DNA of 64,000 bases. It comes from Pseudomonas gingeri (GTDB lineage: Bacteria > Pseudomonadota > Gammaproteobacteria > Pseudomonadales > Pseudomonadaceae). This document shows positions 51,901-60,486 of the stretch, in pieces. The translations under genes and the position numbers were made by a program. The notes under the pieces are model-generated. The model was not told the DNA's origin. It saw nothing but the letters and a program-made list of their open reading frames with translations, and ran no database searches. Position 1 is the first letter of the stretch, and every line of letters begins with the position of its first letter. Where the stretch lies: positions 229,175-293,174 of the forward strand of contig NZ_JACAOR010000013.1 of the NCBI RefSeq assembly GCF_013386115.1, given 5' to 3'.

Positions 51901-53173
51901 GTCTTGCAGTCTCCTGGTGATTGCCATAACGGGAAATATCGAGGCCTTCTGCGCTGATCTGCGGCGTTTTCTTCGCCATCAGGTCGGCCAGCAGGCGACC
52001 GGAACCACAGGCCATGGTCCAGCCGAGCGTACCGTGGCCTGTATTCAGGAACAGATTGCGGAACGGCGTGGCGCCCACGATCGGGGTGCCGTCGGGGGTG
52101 GTCGGACGCAGGCCGGTCCAGAAACTGGCCGCCTGGAGGTCGCCGCCCTGAGGATAGAGGTCGTTGACGATCATCTCCAGTGTTTCGCGCCGACGTGGGT
52201 TCAGCGACAGGTCAAAACCGGCGATTTCCGCCATGCCGCCAACGCGGATACGGTTGTCGAAACGGGTGATCGCGACCTTGTAGGTTTCGTCGAGAATGGT
52301 CGAGGTCGGAGCCATTGCCGAATTGGTGATCGGCACGGTCAGCGAGTAACCCTTGAGCGGGTAGACCGGTGCCTTGATCCCCAGCGGCTTGAGCAACTGC
52401 GGCGAATAACTGCCCAGGGCCAGGACGTAGCGGTCGGCGGTTTCCAGCTTGCCGTCGATCCACACCCCGTTGATCCGGTCGCCGGCGTAGTCGAGACGCT
52501 GGATATCCTGTTCGAAGCGGAATTCCACGCCCAGCTTGGCAGCCATTTCGGCCAGGCGGGTGGTGAAGATCTGGCAGTCGCCGGTCTGGTCGTTCGGCAG
52601 GCGCAGGGCACCGGCGAGGATATCGGTGACGCTGGCCAGGGCCGGTTCTACGCGGGCAATGCCGGCGCGGTCGAGCAGTTCGTAGGGCACGCCGGACTCT
52701 TTCAGCACCGCGATGTCCTTCGCCGCGCCGTCCAGTTGCGCCTGGGTGCGGAACAGCTGGGTGGTGCCCAGGCTGCGGCCCTCGTAGGCAATGCCGGTTT
52801 CGGCGCGCAATTCGTCGAGGCAGTCACGGCTGTACTCGGACAGGCGGACCATGCGTTCCTTGTTCACCGCGTAGCGGCTGGCGGTGCAGTTGCGCAGCAT
52901 CTGCGCCATCCACAGGTACTGGTCGACATCGGCGGTGGCCTTGATCGCCAGCGGCGCATGGCGTTGCAGCAGCCACTTGATGGCCTTGAGCGGCACGCCA
53001 GGCGCGGCCCACGGCGAGGCATAACCCGGCGAGACCTGGCCGGCGTTGGCGAAGCTGGTTTCCATGGCGGCGGCAGGCTGACGGTCGACCACCACCACTT
53101 CAAAGCCGGCCCGGGCCAGATAATAAGCGCTGGCGACACCGATGACGCCACTGCCCAATACCAGAACTCGCAT
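51872..53173 (-). CDS. dadA: D-amino acid dehydrogenase, small subunit (DadA)
   Basis: 433 residues from ATG at 53173. FAD-binding GxGxxG at VLGSGVIGVASAYYLARAGFEVVVVDRQ, DAO-fold motifs FANAGQVSPGYASPWAAPG and LFLNTGHGTLGWTMACGSGRLLADL near the C-terminus. It oxidises D-alanine and other D-amino acids at the membrane, feeding electrons to quinone. First gene of the operon, followed by ridA (overlapping by 29 bases) and dadX. Divergent from lrp with a 157-base gap, which regulates this operon by known Lrp/DadR action in Pseudomonas. Confidence 0.96.
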   Translation of the reverse strand: MRVLVLGSGVIGVASAYYLARAGFEVVVVDRQPAAAMETSFANAGQVSPGYASPWAAPGVPLKAIKWLLQRHAPLAIKATADVDQYLWMAQMLRNCTASRYAVNKERMVRLSEYSRDCLDELRAETGIAYEGRSLGTTQLFRTQAQLDGAAKDIAVLKESGVPYELLDRAGIARVEPALASVTDILAGALRLPNDQTGDCQIFTTRLAEMAAKLGVEFRFEQDIQRLDYAGDRINGVWIDGKLETADRYVLALGSYSPQLLKPLGIKAPVYPLKGYSLTVPITNSAMAPTSTILDETYKVAITRFDNRIRVGGMAEIAGFDLSLNPRRRETLEMIVNDLYPQGGDLQAASFWTGLRPTTPDGTPIVGATPFRNLFLNTGHGTLGWTMACGSGRLLADLMAKKTPQISAEGLDISRYGNHQETARHVNPAPAHQ

Positions 53174-53330
53174 GTGTATGTCCCTCAATCGCGGCCAGCT
53201 GCCGATGTTTGTTGTTCAGAGCGAAGATGCGCGCAGTGTAAAAAACAATAGCCAGTGCTTTTCACTATATAACCGCCTATATTTGGCGAGAATTCTCGGC
53301 AATATGGCTTTTCACGGAGGCGCATCCCCT

Positions 53331-53819
53331 ATGCGAACCAACCACCAGACCAAACGCGAGCTGGACAAGATCGACCGCAACATCCTGCGGATCCTCCAGG
53401 CCGACGGGCGCATCTCGTTCACCGAGCTGGGGGAAAAGGTCGGTTTGTCCACCACGCCCTGCACCGAGCGGGTCCGGCGGCTGGAACGCGAGGGGATCAT
53501 CATGGGCTACAACGCCCGGCTCAACCCGCAGCACCTCAAGGGCAGCCTGCTGGTGTTCGTCGAGATCAGCCTCGACTACAAGTCCGGCGACACCTTCGAG
53601 GAATTCCGCCGCGCCGTGTTGAAGCTGCCGCATGTGCTGGAGTGCCACCTGGTCTCGGGTGACTTCGACTACCTGGTCAAGGCACGGATTTCCGAGATGG
53701 CGTCCTATCGCAAGCTGCTGGGCGATATCCTGCTCAAGCTGCCTCATGTGAGGGAGTCCAAGAGCTATATCGTGATGGAAGAGGTGAAGGAGAGCCTGAA
53801 CCTGCCGATTCCGGACTGA
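53331..53819 (+). CDS. lrp: Lrp (leucine-responsive regulatory protein, DadR-type)
   Basis: 162 residues from ATG at 53331, with GGAGG about 12 bases upstream; longer in-frame extension starts within dadA and is rejected. N-terminal winged HTH: KIDRNILRILQADGRISFTELGEKVGLSTTPCTERVRRLEREG, then the RAM effector domain (VFVEISLDYKSGDTFEEF... LVSGDFDYLVKARI). In P. aeruginosa the Lrp here activates dadAX with L-alanine. Divergent arrangement supports direct control. Convergent with the YkgJ gene downstream. Confidence 0.96.
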   Translation: MRTNHQTKRELDKIDRNILRILQADGRISFTELGEKVGLSTTPCTERVRRLEREGIIMGYNARLNPQHLKGSLLVFVEISLDYKSGDTFEEFRRAVLKLPHVLECHLVSGDFDYLVKARISEMASYRKLLGDILLKLPHVRESKSYIVMEEVKESLNLPIPD

Positions 53820-53840
53820 TCCGCCGAACGATCCATGGGC

Positions 53841-54194
53841 TCAGACCAGGACCTGGCGGGTGCTGGCGATGTACTCGTGTACCTGCTTCTCGGCACGTGG
53901 ATGAATCATTTCAACCGGACGCCGGCCATTGGGGCACGGCAGGCTCGGCGTGGTGCCGAACAGGCGGCAGATCAACGGTCGCTCGTCGTACACCGTGCAA
54001 CCGTTCGGCCCCAGGTGCACACAGTTCAGTTCGTTCAGCGCCGCTTCCTGTTCGGCCGCGGTCTTGCGCGGCAGACGGGCCATTTCCTCCGATGAGGTGG
54101 TCACCGGCCCACAGCAGTCGTGACAACCCGGCACGCACTCGAAAGACGGGATCTGCTGCCGGAGAAAGCGGATTTTCTGGCTGTTGCAGCTCAT
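53841..54194 (-). CDS. YkgJ-family cysteine cluster protein
   Basis: 117 residues from ATG at 54194 (MSCNSQKIRFLRQQ). Cysteine motifs: FECVPGCHDCCG, NCVHLGPNGCTVYDERPLICRLFG, and LPCPNG; the CxxxCxxCC...C...C pattern is the YkgJ/zinc- or Fe-S-binding cluster. Function is not known; family members are suspected Fe-S or zinc proteins. In-frame extension upstream adds 44 residues but runs into the promoter of the oxidase. Divergent from the PauB-type gene and convergent with lrp. Confidence 0.9.
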   Translation of the reverse strand: MSCNSQKIRFLRQQIPSFECVPGCHDCCGPVTTSSEEMARLPRKTAAEQEAALNELNCVHLGPNGCTVYDERPLICRLFGTTPSLPCPNGRRPVEMIHPRAEKQVHEYIASTRQVLV

Positions 54195-54337
54195 CGAGGC
54201 GATTACCGGAGACAGGGATGGGTAAGAATTCTGCCTGAAAAGCCCGACAGCAGACAGCGGTAGCCGCCCCGCGGTTGCCCGCCCGTAAGGGTCCGGCTTA
54301 TCCTCCGTAAAATTTTCCAAACACAAAAATCAGGATC

Positions 54338-55636
54338 ATGCACATGAACGCCCCTGCCCGGCACACCGCCTCCTACTACGCCGCCAGCAGCCACCCGCAG
54401 CCGGAATATCCGCTCCTGCAAGGTGAGGTGCAGGCCGATGTCTGTGTGGTCGGTGGCGGTTTCTCCGGGCTCAATACCGCCATCGAACTGGCCGAGCGCG
54501 GCCTGAGCGTGGTCCTGCTGGAGGCGCGCAAGATCGGCTGGGGTGCCAGCGGACGCAACGGCGGGCAACTGATCCGCGGCGTCGGCCATGGGCTTGAGCA
54601 GTTCACCGACATCCTCGGCCAGGACGGCGTACGGCAGTTGAAGCTGATGGGGCTGGAGGCCGTGGACATCGTCCGCCGGCGCATCGAGCACTTCCAGATC
54701 GACTGCGACCTGACCTGGGGCTACTGCGACCTGGCCAACAAGCCCCGCGACCTCGAAGGTTTCGCCGAGGACGCCGAGGAACTCCGGCAACTGGGCTATC
54801 GCCATGCAACCCGCCTGCTGCAAGCCCATGAAATGCACAGCGTGGTCGGCTCCGAGCGTTATGTCGGCGGCCTGGTGGACATGGGCTCCGGTCATCTGCA
54901 CCCATTGAACCTGGCGTTGGGCGAAGCGGCCGCCGCCACGCAACTGGGGGTGCGGCTGTTCGAGCAGTCGGCGGTGACCCGTATCGATTACGGCCCCGAA
55001 GTGCGGGTGCACTGCGCCCAGGGTTCGGTTCGCGCCAAGACCCTGGTCCTCGGCTGCAACGCCTATCTCAACGGGCTCAACAGCGAACTCGGCGGCAAGG
55101 TGTTGCCCGCCGGCAGCTATATCATCGCCACCGAGCCCCTGAGCGAAGCCCAGGCCCGCTCGTTGCTGCCGCAGAACATGGCGGTCTGCGATCAACGGGT
55201 CGCGCTGGATTACTATCGGCTATCGGCCGACCGTCGCCTGCTGTTCGGGGGTGCCTGCCATTACTCCGGGCGTGATCCGCAAGATATCGCCGCCTATATG
55301 CGACCGAAAATGCTTGAGGTGTTCCCGCAACTGGCCGGGGCCAGGATCGATTACCACTGGGGCGGGATGATCGGTATCGGCGCCAACCGGCTGCCACAGA
55401 TCGGTCGCCTGAAGGAGCAGCCCAACGTGTATTACGCCCAGGCCTATGCCGGACACGGGCTCAACGCCACCCACCTGGCCGGCAAGCTGCTGGCCGAAGC
55501 CATCAGCGGCCAGCAGAGCGATGGCTTCGACCTGTTCGCCCGGGTGCCGCATATCACCTTCCCGGGCGGCAAGTACCTGCGTTCTCCGCTGCTGGCCCTG
55601 GGCATGCTCTGGCATCGCCTCAAGGAATTGCGTTAA
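54338..55636 (+). CDS. PauB/PuuB-type FAD-dependent gamma-glutamylpolyamine oxidase
   Basis: 432 residues. ATG at 54338, with a second in-frame ATG six bases later; AGGA precedes both. FAD-binding VCVVGGGFSGLNTAIELAERGLSVVLLEARKIGWGASGRNGGQ, with a GYCDLANKPRDLEGFAEDAEELRQLG middle region and C-terminal NVYYAQAYAGHGLNATHLAGKLLAEAI. This is the DAO-family oxidase that oxidises gamma-glutamyl-putrescine or related polyamines in Pseudomonas. Likely works with the KauB aldehyde dehydrogenase at 60.5 kb; the exact polyamine is not determined. Confidence 0.9.
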   Translation: MHMNAPARHTASYYAASSHPQPEYPLLQGEVQADVCVVGGGFSGLNTAIELAERGLSVVLLEARKIGWGASGRNGGQLIRGVGHGLEQFTDILGQDGVRQLKLMGLEAVDIVRRRIEHFQIDCDLTWGYCDLANKPRDLEGFAEDAEELRQLGYRHATRLLQAHEMHSVVGSERYVGGLVDMGSGHLHPLNLALGEAAAATQLGVRLFEQSAVTRIDYGPEVRVHCAQGSVRAKTLVLGCNAYLNGLNSELGGKVLPAGSYIIATEPLSEAQARSLLPQNMAVCDQRVALDYYRLSADRRLLFGGACHYSGRDPQDIAAYMRPKMLEVFPQLAGARIDYHWGGMIGIGANRLPQIGRLKEQPNVYYAQAYAGHGLNATHLAGKLLAEAISGQQSDGFDLFARVPHITFPGGKYLRSPLLALGMLWHRLKELR

Positions 55637-55875
55637 GACCGCCAGAAAGGTTTCAGGCCTTCCGCCCTTGCCTGCTCCCGACTCAGCCCGATATCCCGCA
55701 ACTCGTCGGGCGTGAGTTCGAGCAGCACCTTGCGGGTACGCAGGCGATGCCAGAGCAGCTCCATCCGACCCAGCGCGGGCGCGCATTGGCGGACGGAAAC
55801 CGCACCCGCGTGCTCCTGCTCGATCATCAGTTCCTGACTGCGCAAAACCAGACGCACATCGCTCAAACCGTTCAT
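55633..55875 (-). CDS. DUF1127 (YjiS-like) small protein
   Basis: 80 residues. C-terminal DUF1127 core: MELLWHRLRTRKVLLELTPDELRDIGLSREQARAEGLKPFWRS, with the conserved L..L....L.DIGLSR..A. DUF1127 proteins are RNA-binding-like or regulate phosphate and carbon metabolism in other bacteria; role here unknown. Its stop overlaps the oxidase stop by four bases (convergent). Directly upstream of a MocR regulator on the other strand, so both may share the 55876-56056 promoter region. Confidence 0.88.
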   Translation of the reverse strand: MNGLSDVRLVLRSQELMIEQEHAGAVSVRQCAPALGRMELLWHRLRTRKVLLELTPDELRDIGLSREQARAEGLKPFWRS

Positions 55876-55955
55876 TGCCGCTGCTCCTTTGTTACTCGGT
55901 TGCCATGAGCAGAGAGCATGACGATTCGGGGAAAACCATTACAGATTCAATCCTC

Positions 55956-56021
55956 CTGTATTATTTCCATACAGAATTGACAAAATCGTCACTGAATCCT
56001 GTATTTTCCACCTATCTGTAC
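55956..56021. promoter_or_regulatory. Candidate MocR operator: CTGTAT repeats and a 19-base palindrome
   Basis: CTGTAT at 55956, its inverse ATACAG at 55969 (together a 19-base palindrome), a direct CTGTAT at 55999 and CTGTAC at 56016, all in the 181 bases before the MocR gene. MocR/GntR regulators usually bind repeated sites in the intergenic region next to their own gene. No binding data; sequence observation only. Confidence 0.5.
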
Positions 56022-56056
56022 TGGTCAACCGTTTCCCTCCTGAGCGAGCACCCGCC

Positions 56057-57490
56057 ATGACCCTCTACATCAACCTCGCCGAACTGCTGGGAACCCGCAT
56101 AGAACAAGGCTTCTATCGCCCAGGCGACCGTTTGCCTTCTGTACGGGCATTGAGCGTGGAACATGGGGTCAGCCTGAGCACGGTGCAGCAGGCCTACCGG
56201 ATGCTGGAGGACAACGGCCTGGCCCTGCCCAAGCCAAAGTCCGGCTATTTCGTGCCGACCAGCCGCGAATTGCCGGCCTTGCCGGTGGTGGGGCGCCCGG
56301 CCCAGCGGCCGGTGGAGATCTCCCAGTGGGACCAGGTGCTGGAACTGATCCGTGCGGTACCGCGCAAGGACACCGTACAGTTGGGCCGGGGCATACCGGA
56401 CGTCGGCAGCCCGACCATGAAACCGCTGCTGCGCAGCCTGGCACAGATCAGCCGGCGCCAGGACCTGCCAGGGCTGGCCTACGACAACATCTACGGCAAC
56501 CTGGGCCTGCGCGAGCAGATCGCCCGGCTGATGCTCGACTCCGGCTGCCAGCTCGGCCCCCACGACCTGGTGGTCACCACCGGTTGCCATGAAGCACTAT
56601 CCGCCAGCATCCGCGCCACCTGCGACCATGGCGACATCATCGCGGTGGACTCGCCGAGCTTCCATGGCGCCATGCAGACCCTCAAGGGCCTGGGCATGAA
56701 GGCCCTGGAAATCCCCACCGACCCGATCACCGGGATCAGCCTCGACGCCCTCGAACTGGCGCTCGAACAGTGGCCGATCAAGGCCATACAGTTGACCCCC
56801 AACTGCAACAATCCGCTGGGCTATATCATGCCGGAGTCGCGCAAACGCGCGCTGTTGCAGCTGGCACAACGTTTCGACGTGGCAATCATCGAGGACGATG
56901 TGTATGGCGAGCTGTCCTACACCTACCCGCGTCCACGCACCATCAAGTCCTTCGACGACGATGGCCGGGTCCTGCTCTGCAGTTCGTTTTCCAAGACCCT
57001 GGCCCCGGGCCTGCGCATCGGCTGGGTGGCGCCCGGGCGCTACCTGGAACGCGTGCTGCACATGAAGTACATCAGCACCGGCGCCACTGCCCCGCAGCCG
57101 CAGCTGGCCATCGCCGACTTCCTGCGCAACGGTCATTTCGAACCGCATTTGCGGCGGATGCGTACGCAATACCAGCGCAATCGCGACTTGATGCTCGACT
57201 GGGTCAGCCGCTACTTTCCCGCCGGGACCCGGGCCAGCCGGCCCCAGGGCAGCTTCATGCTGTGGGTCGAGCTGCCGGATGGCTTCGACACCCAGCGGCT
57301 CAATCGCGAACTGGTGGACCAGGGCGTCCAGGTCGCCGTGGGCAGCATCTTTTCGGCCTCGGGCAAATACCGCAATTGCCTGCGGATGAACTACGCTGCC
57401 AAGCCGACGGCACAGGTCGAGGAAGCCGTGCGCAAGGTCGGCGTGGCGGCGACCCGGCTGCTGGCCGAAAACCCGTGCGGCAGCGATTGA
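56057..57490 (+). CDS. MocR-type GntR/aminotransferase regulator
   Basis: 477 residues. N-terminal GntR winged HTH (LPSVRALSVEHGVSLSTVQQAYRMLEDNGL, about 26-55) followed by a fold-type I aminotransferase domain with the PLP lysine K313 in SSFSKTLAPGLRIGW, plus NNPLGYIMPES and QGSFMLWVELPDGFD. MocR proteins sense amino or polyamine metabolites through PLP and regulate nearby genes. The target may be the divergent DUF1127 gene or downstream PLD gene, and polyamine genes nearby. CTGTAT repeats upstream are candidate sites. Confidence 0.93.
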   Translation: MTLYINLAELLGTRIEQGFYRPGDRLPSVRALSVEHGVSLSTVQQAYRMLEDNGLALPKPKSGYFVPTSRELPALPVVGRPAQRPVEISQWDQVLELIRAVPRKDTVQLGRGIPDVGSPTMKPLLRSLAQISRRQDLPGLAYDNIYGNLGLREQIARLMLDSGCQLGPHDLVVTTGCHEALSASIRATCDHGDIIAVDSPSFHGAMQTLKGLGMKALEIPTDPITGISLDALELALEQWPIKAIQLTPNCNNPLGYIMPESRKRALLQLAQRFDVAIIEDDVYGELSYTYPRPRTIKSFDDDGRVLLCSSFSKTLAPGLRIGWVAPGRYLERVLHMKYISTGATAPQPQLAIADFLRNGHFEPHLRRMRTQYQRNRDLMLDWVSRYFPAGTRASRPQGSFMLWVELPDGFDTQRLNRELVDQGVQVAVGSIFSASGKYRNCLRMNYAAKPTAQVEEAVRKVGVAATRLLAENPCGSD

Positions 57491-57550
57491 CCTTTATCCG
57501 CCGGACAGCGTCCATATGCCAATACCTGCCATGACTCAGGGCGACTGCGC

Positions 57551-59104
57551 TTGAAATCCTGTTTGCTGTTGATCGCCCTGCTCTTGAGCGGATGCGCCTC
57601 ACTGGAAGTTCCCCGAATCCCCAGCCAGGCCTTGCCGGCAGCGGACTCGGCCTTCGGCCGCGCGCTCCAGGCCCAGGCCGCGGCCTACCAGGGGCGCTCG
57701 GGCTTTCGCCTGCTGCCCAATGGCGGCGAGGCCTTCCGGGCCCGGGCCGAACTGATCCGCAACGCCCAGAGCAGCCTCGACCTGCAGTACTACATCGTCC
57801 ACGACGGCCTGAGCACACGGATGCTGGTGGACGAACTGCTCAAGGCCGCCGACCGCGGCGTGCGCGTGCGAATCCTGCTGGACGACACCACCAGCGACGG
57901 CCTCGACGACATCATCGCCACCCTGGCCGCCCACCCGAACATCCAGATCCGCCTGTTCAATCCGCTGGACCTGGGGCGCAGCACCGTGGCCACGCGCACC
58001 CTGGGCCGGCTGTTCAACCTGTCCCTGCAACACCGGCGCATGCACAACAAGCTGTGGCTGGCCGACAACAGCGCGGCCATCGTCGGCGGACGCAATCTGG
58101 GCGACGAGTATTTCGGCGCGCAACCGGACCTGAACTTCACCGATATCGACATGCTCGGCGTGGGACCGGTGGCCGAACAGCTCGGCCACAGCTTCGACCA
58201 GTACTGGAACAGCGCCCTGAGCAAACCCATCGGCGAGTTCCTCTCGCGCCAACCCACCGCTCGCGACCTGGCGGACACCCGCACCCGCCTGGAACAGTCC
58301 CTCGACGCCTGGCGCCAGCAGAACCCCGCGCTGTACCAGCGCCTGGCCGATTACCGTTACCGCCCCCGCCTCGACACCTGGCGCCGCGAGTTGATCTGGG
58401 CCTGGAACCAGGCCTTGTGGGATGCGCCGAGCAAGGTGCTGGCCAGGAACGAGCCCGATCCGCGCCTGCTGCTGACCACCCAGCTGGCGCCCGAGCTGCA
58501 GAATGTCCATACCGAGCTGATGATGATTTCCGCGTACTTCGTGCCCGGCCAACCGGGGCTGGTGTACCTGACAGGACGGGCGGACGCCGGGGTGGCCGTC
58601 AGCCTGCTGACCAACTCGCTGGAAGCCACCGACGTGCCGGCGGTGCACGGCGGGTATGCGCCCTACCGCAAGGCGTTGCTGGCACACGGGGTGAAACTCT
58701 TCGAACTGCGCCGCCAACCCGGCGACCGTGGCGGCAGTGGCCCGCACCTGTTCCATAGCGGCTCATCCAAGGGCTCGGATTCCAGCCTGCACAGCAAGGC
58801 GATGATCTTCGACCGGCAGAAATCCTTTGTCGGCTCGTTCAATTTCGACCCGCGCTCGGTGCTGTGGAACACCGAGGTCGGGGTGCTGGTCGACAGCCCG
58901 GAGCTGGCTGAACACGTGCGCACCCTGGCCTTGCAGGGCATGGCTCCGGCCCTGAGCTACGAGCCACGGCTGGAAGCCGGGCAACTGGTCTGGGTCACCG
59001 AGGACAACGGCCGGATACATGTCCTGCATCGCGAACCCGGGAGCTGGTGGCGCCGCTTCAATGCCTGGCTCGCCAGCAGCGTCGGGCTGGAGCGCATGCT
59101 TTAG
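57551..59104 (+). CDS. Phospholipase D-family lipoprotein (cardiolipin synthase-like)
   Basis: 517 residues from a TTG at 57551; no ATG gives the signal sequence, and TTG yields MKSCLLLIALLLSGCASL, a lipoprotein signal with lipobox LLSGC. Two HKD motifs: HNKLWLAD (H165, K167, D172) and HSKAMIFD (H414, K416, D421), with QYYIVHDGLSTRMLVDELLKAA between the start and the first motif. The enzyme class transfers phosphatidyl groups, as in cardiolipin synthase C. As a predicted lipoprotein it would act in the periplasm. Ends convergently overlapping the MFS gene by four bases. Confidence 0.9.
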   Translation: MKSCLLLIALLLSGCASLEVPRIPSQALPAADSAFGRALQAQAAAYQGRSGFRLLPNGGEAFRARAELIRNAQSSLDLQYYIVHDGLSTRMLVDELLKAADRGVRVRILLDDTTSDGLDDIIATLAAHPNIQIRLFNPLDLGRSTVATRTLGRLFNLSLQHRRMHNKLWLADNSAAIVGGRNLGDEYFGAQPDLNFTDIDMLGVGPVAEQLGHSFDQYWNSALSKPIGEFLSRQPTARDLADTRTRLEQSLDAWRQQNPALYQRLADYRYRPRLDTWRRELIWAWNQALWDAPSKVLARNEPDPRLLLTTQLAPELQNVHTELMMISAYFVPGQPGLVYLTGRADAGVAVSLLTNSLEATDVPAVHGGYAPYRKALLAHGVKLFELRRQPGDRGGSGPHLFHSGSSKGSDSSLHSKAMIFDRQKSFVGSFNFDPRSVLWNTEVGVLVDSPELAEHVRTLALQGMAPALSYEPRLEAGQLVWVTEDNGRIHVLHREPGSWWRRFNAWLASSVGLERML

Positions 59105-60249
59105 GCGGACACGGGCTCCGTCCGGCCAAACGCCCCCTGGCGCAGTACCAGGATCACCAGGCCCAGCGCCCCCGCGGCCATGAACAGCGGCAAGGCATGC
59201 CCGCTGATCCACTGGCTGCCCGCCCCTGCGGCCAGCGGCCCGACCAGGCAACCGATGCCCCAGAGCTGGGCCACATGGGCGTTGGCGCGGACCAGCGCGT
59301 CGTCACGATAACGCTCGCCGATCAGGATCAACGACAGCGTGAACAAGCCGCCCGCGCTCGCCCCGAACAGCACCCACAGCGGCCAGATCAGCAGGGTGTC
59401 GAGCAACAGCGGTACCGCCAGGCTCGACAGCATCAGCGCCACCGCGCAGCCGCTGAACATCGCCCGCCGCGAGATCCGGTCGGCCAAGGCTCCGATCGGT
59501 AACTGCAGCAGCGCATCGCCCACCACCACGGTACTGACCATCGCCAGGGCGATATCCGCCGTGAAGCCCTGGCGCAGGCAGTAGACCGGCAGCAGTGTCA
59601 GGATCATCGCCTCGAAGGCGGCAAACAACGAGATCGCCCAGGCAATCGCCGGCAGGTTCCGGCAGAACCCCAGCAGGTCCATCAGGGTCACCCGGCTGGA
59701 TTCCGAGGTCGGAGCCCCGCTACGGCCCAGCAACAGGAACGGCGAAAGCACCAGCAGGCCCACCCCGACCCAGAAACCGTAGTCGCCTTGCGTGCCCACC
59801 GCCGCCAGCAGCAACGGCCCGGACAGCTGGCTCAGGGCATAGCTGCTGCCATAGAGCGCCACCAGCCGGCCGCGCCAGCGCTCGACCACCAACTGGTTGA
59901 TCCAGCTTTCGCCGAGAATGAAGACGATGGTCAGGATCACCCCGATCATCAGGCGCAGCACCAGCCAGACCGGATAACTCGGCAACAGCGCCAGCAGGCC
60001 GATGGACAATGCCCCGGCCCACAGACACAGGGCCATCAGCCGCGCCGTACCGAAGTGGGCCGCCAGGCGGCTGGACACACTCGCGCCGACCAGCACGCCA
60101 ATGGCCGGCATCGCCGCCATGACCCCGATGGCGAACGAACCATAACCCCAGCCTTCCAGCCGCAGCGACACCAGCGGCATGCTCACGCCCAGCGCCAGGC
60201 CGACGCTCAGCACAGCGGCCAGGACGGCGAAATAAGTCGCCCAACGCAT
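59101..60249 (-). CDS. MFS transporter
   Basis: 382 residues from ATG at 60249 with GGAGCGTGG upstream; a longer frame adds 33 residues through a low-quality region. Twelve membrane helices, MFS features: GVLVGASVSSRLAAHFGTARLM between helices 2 and 3, and ALADRISRRAMFSGCAVAL in the second half. Relates to YcaD-type transporters. Substrate unknown; placed between PLD and kauB it may be linked to polyamines or toxic compounds, but the sequence does not say. Confidence 0.88.
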   Translation of the reverse strand: MRWATYFAVLAAVLSVGLALGVSMPLVSLRLEGWGYGSFAIGVMAAMPAIGVLVGASVSSRLAAHFGTARLMALCLWAGALSIGLLALLPSYPVWLVLRLMIGVILTIVFILGESWINQLVVERWRGRLVALYGSSYALSQLSGPLLLAAVGTQGDYGFWVGVGLLVLSPFLLLGRSGAPTSESSRVTLMDLLGFCRNLPAIAWAISLFAAFEAMILTLLPVYCLRQGFTADIALAMVSTVVVGDALLQLPIGALADRISRRAMFSGCAVALMLSSLAVPLLLDTLLIWPLWVLFGASAGGLFTLSLILIGERYRDDALVRANAHVAQLWGIGCLVGPLAAGAGSQWISGHALPLFMAAGALGLVILVLRQGAFGRTEPVSA

Positions 60250-60335
60250 TTCCACGCTCCTGTGGATAACTCTGTCTGGAGACAACGCAGCCGGACCTCC
60301 TTGCGGAAAGTCCGGCTGTGTCTTTTGGATACCGT

Positions 60336-60368
60336 CGATCGTTCCCATGCTCCGCGTGGGAACGATCG
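60336..60368. repeat. Perfect 12-base inverted repeat upstream of the MFS gene
   Basis: CGATCGTTCCCA and TGGGAACGATCG arms, nine-base loop TGCTCCGCG. Similar GTTCCCACGCTC hairpins are common in Pseudomonas intergenic regions. It lies between kauB and the MFS gene, next to a REPIN. Confidence 0.8.
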
Positions 60369-60383
60369 TCAGACGCGATCCTT

Positions 60384-60465
60384 GTGGGAGCCGGCTTGCT
60401 GGCGATGGCGTCCGGACTGACAGCGCAGGCCCCAGGACCTCATCGCCAGCAAGCCGGCTCCTACA
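60384..60465. repeat. REPIN between kauB and the MFS gene
   Basis: Head GTGGGAGCCGGCTTGCTGGCGAT at 60384, inverted tail ATCGCCAGCAAGCCGGCTCC.AC ending 60464, with a spacer of about 37 bases. Same family as the copies at 10640 and 32979. Confidence 0.92.
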
Positions 60466-60486
60466 GGTTTTGTTGCGACCTGAAGA

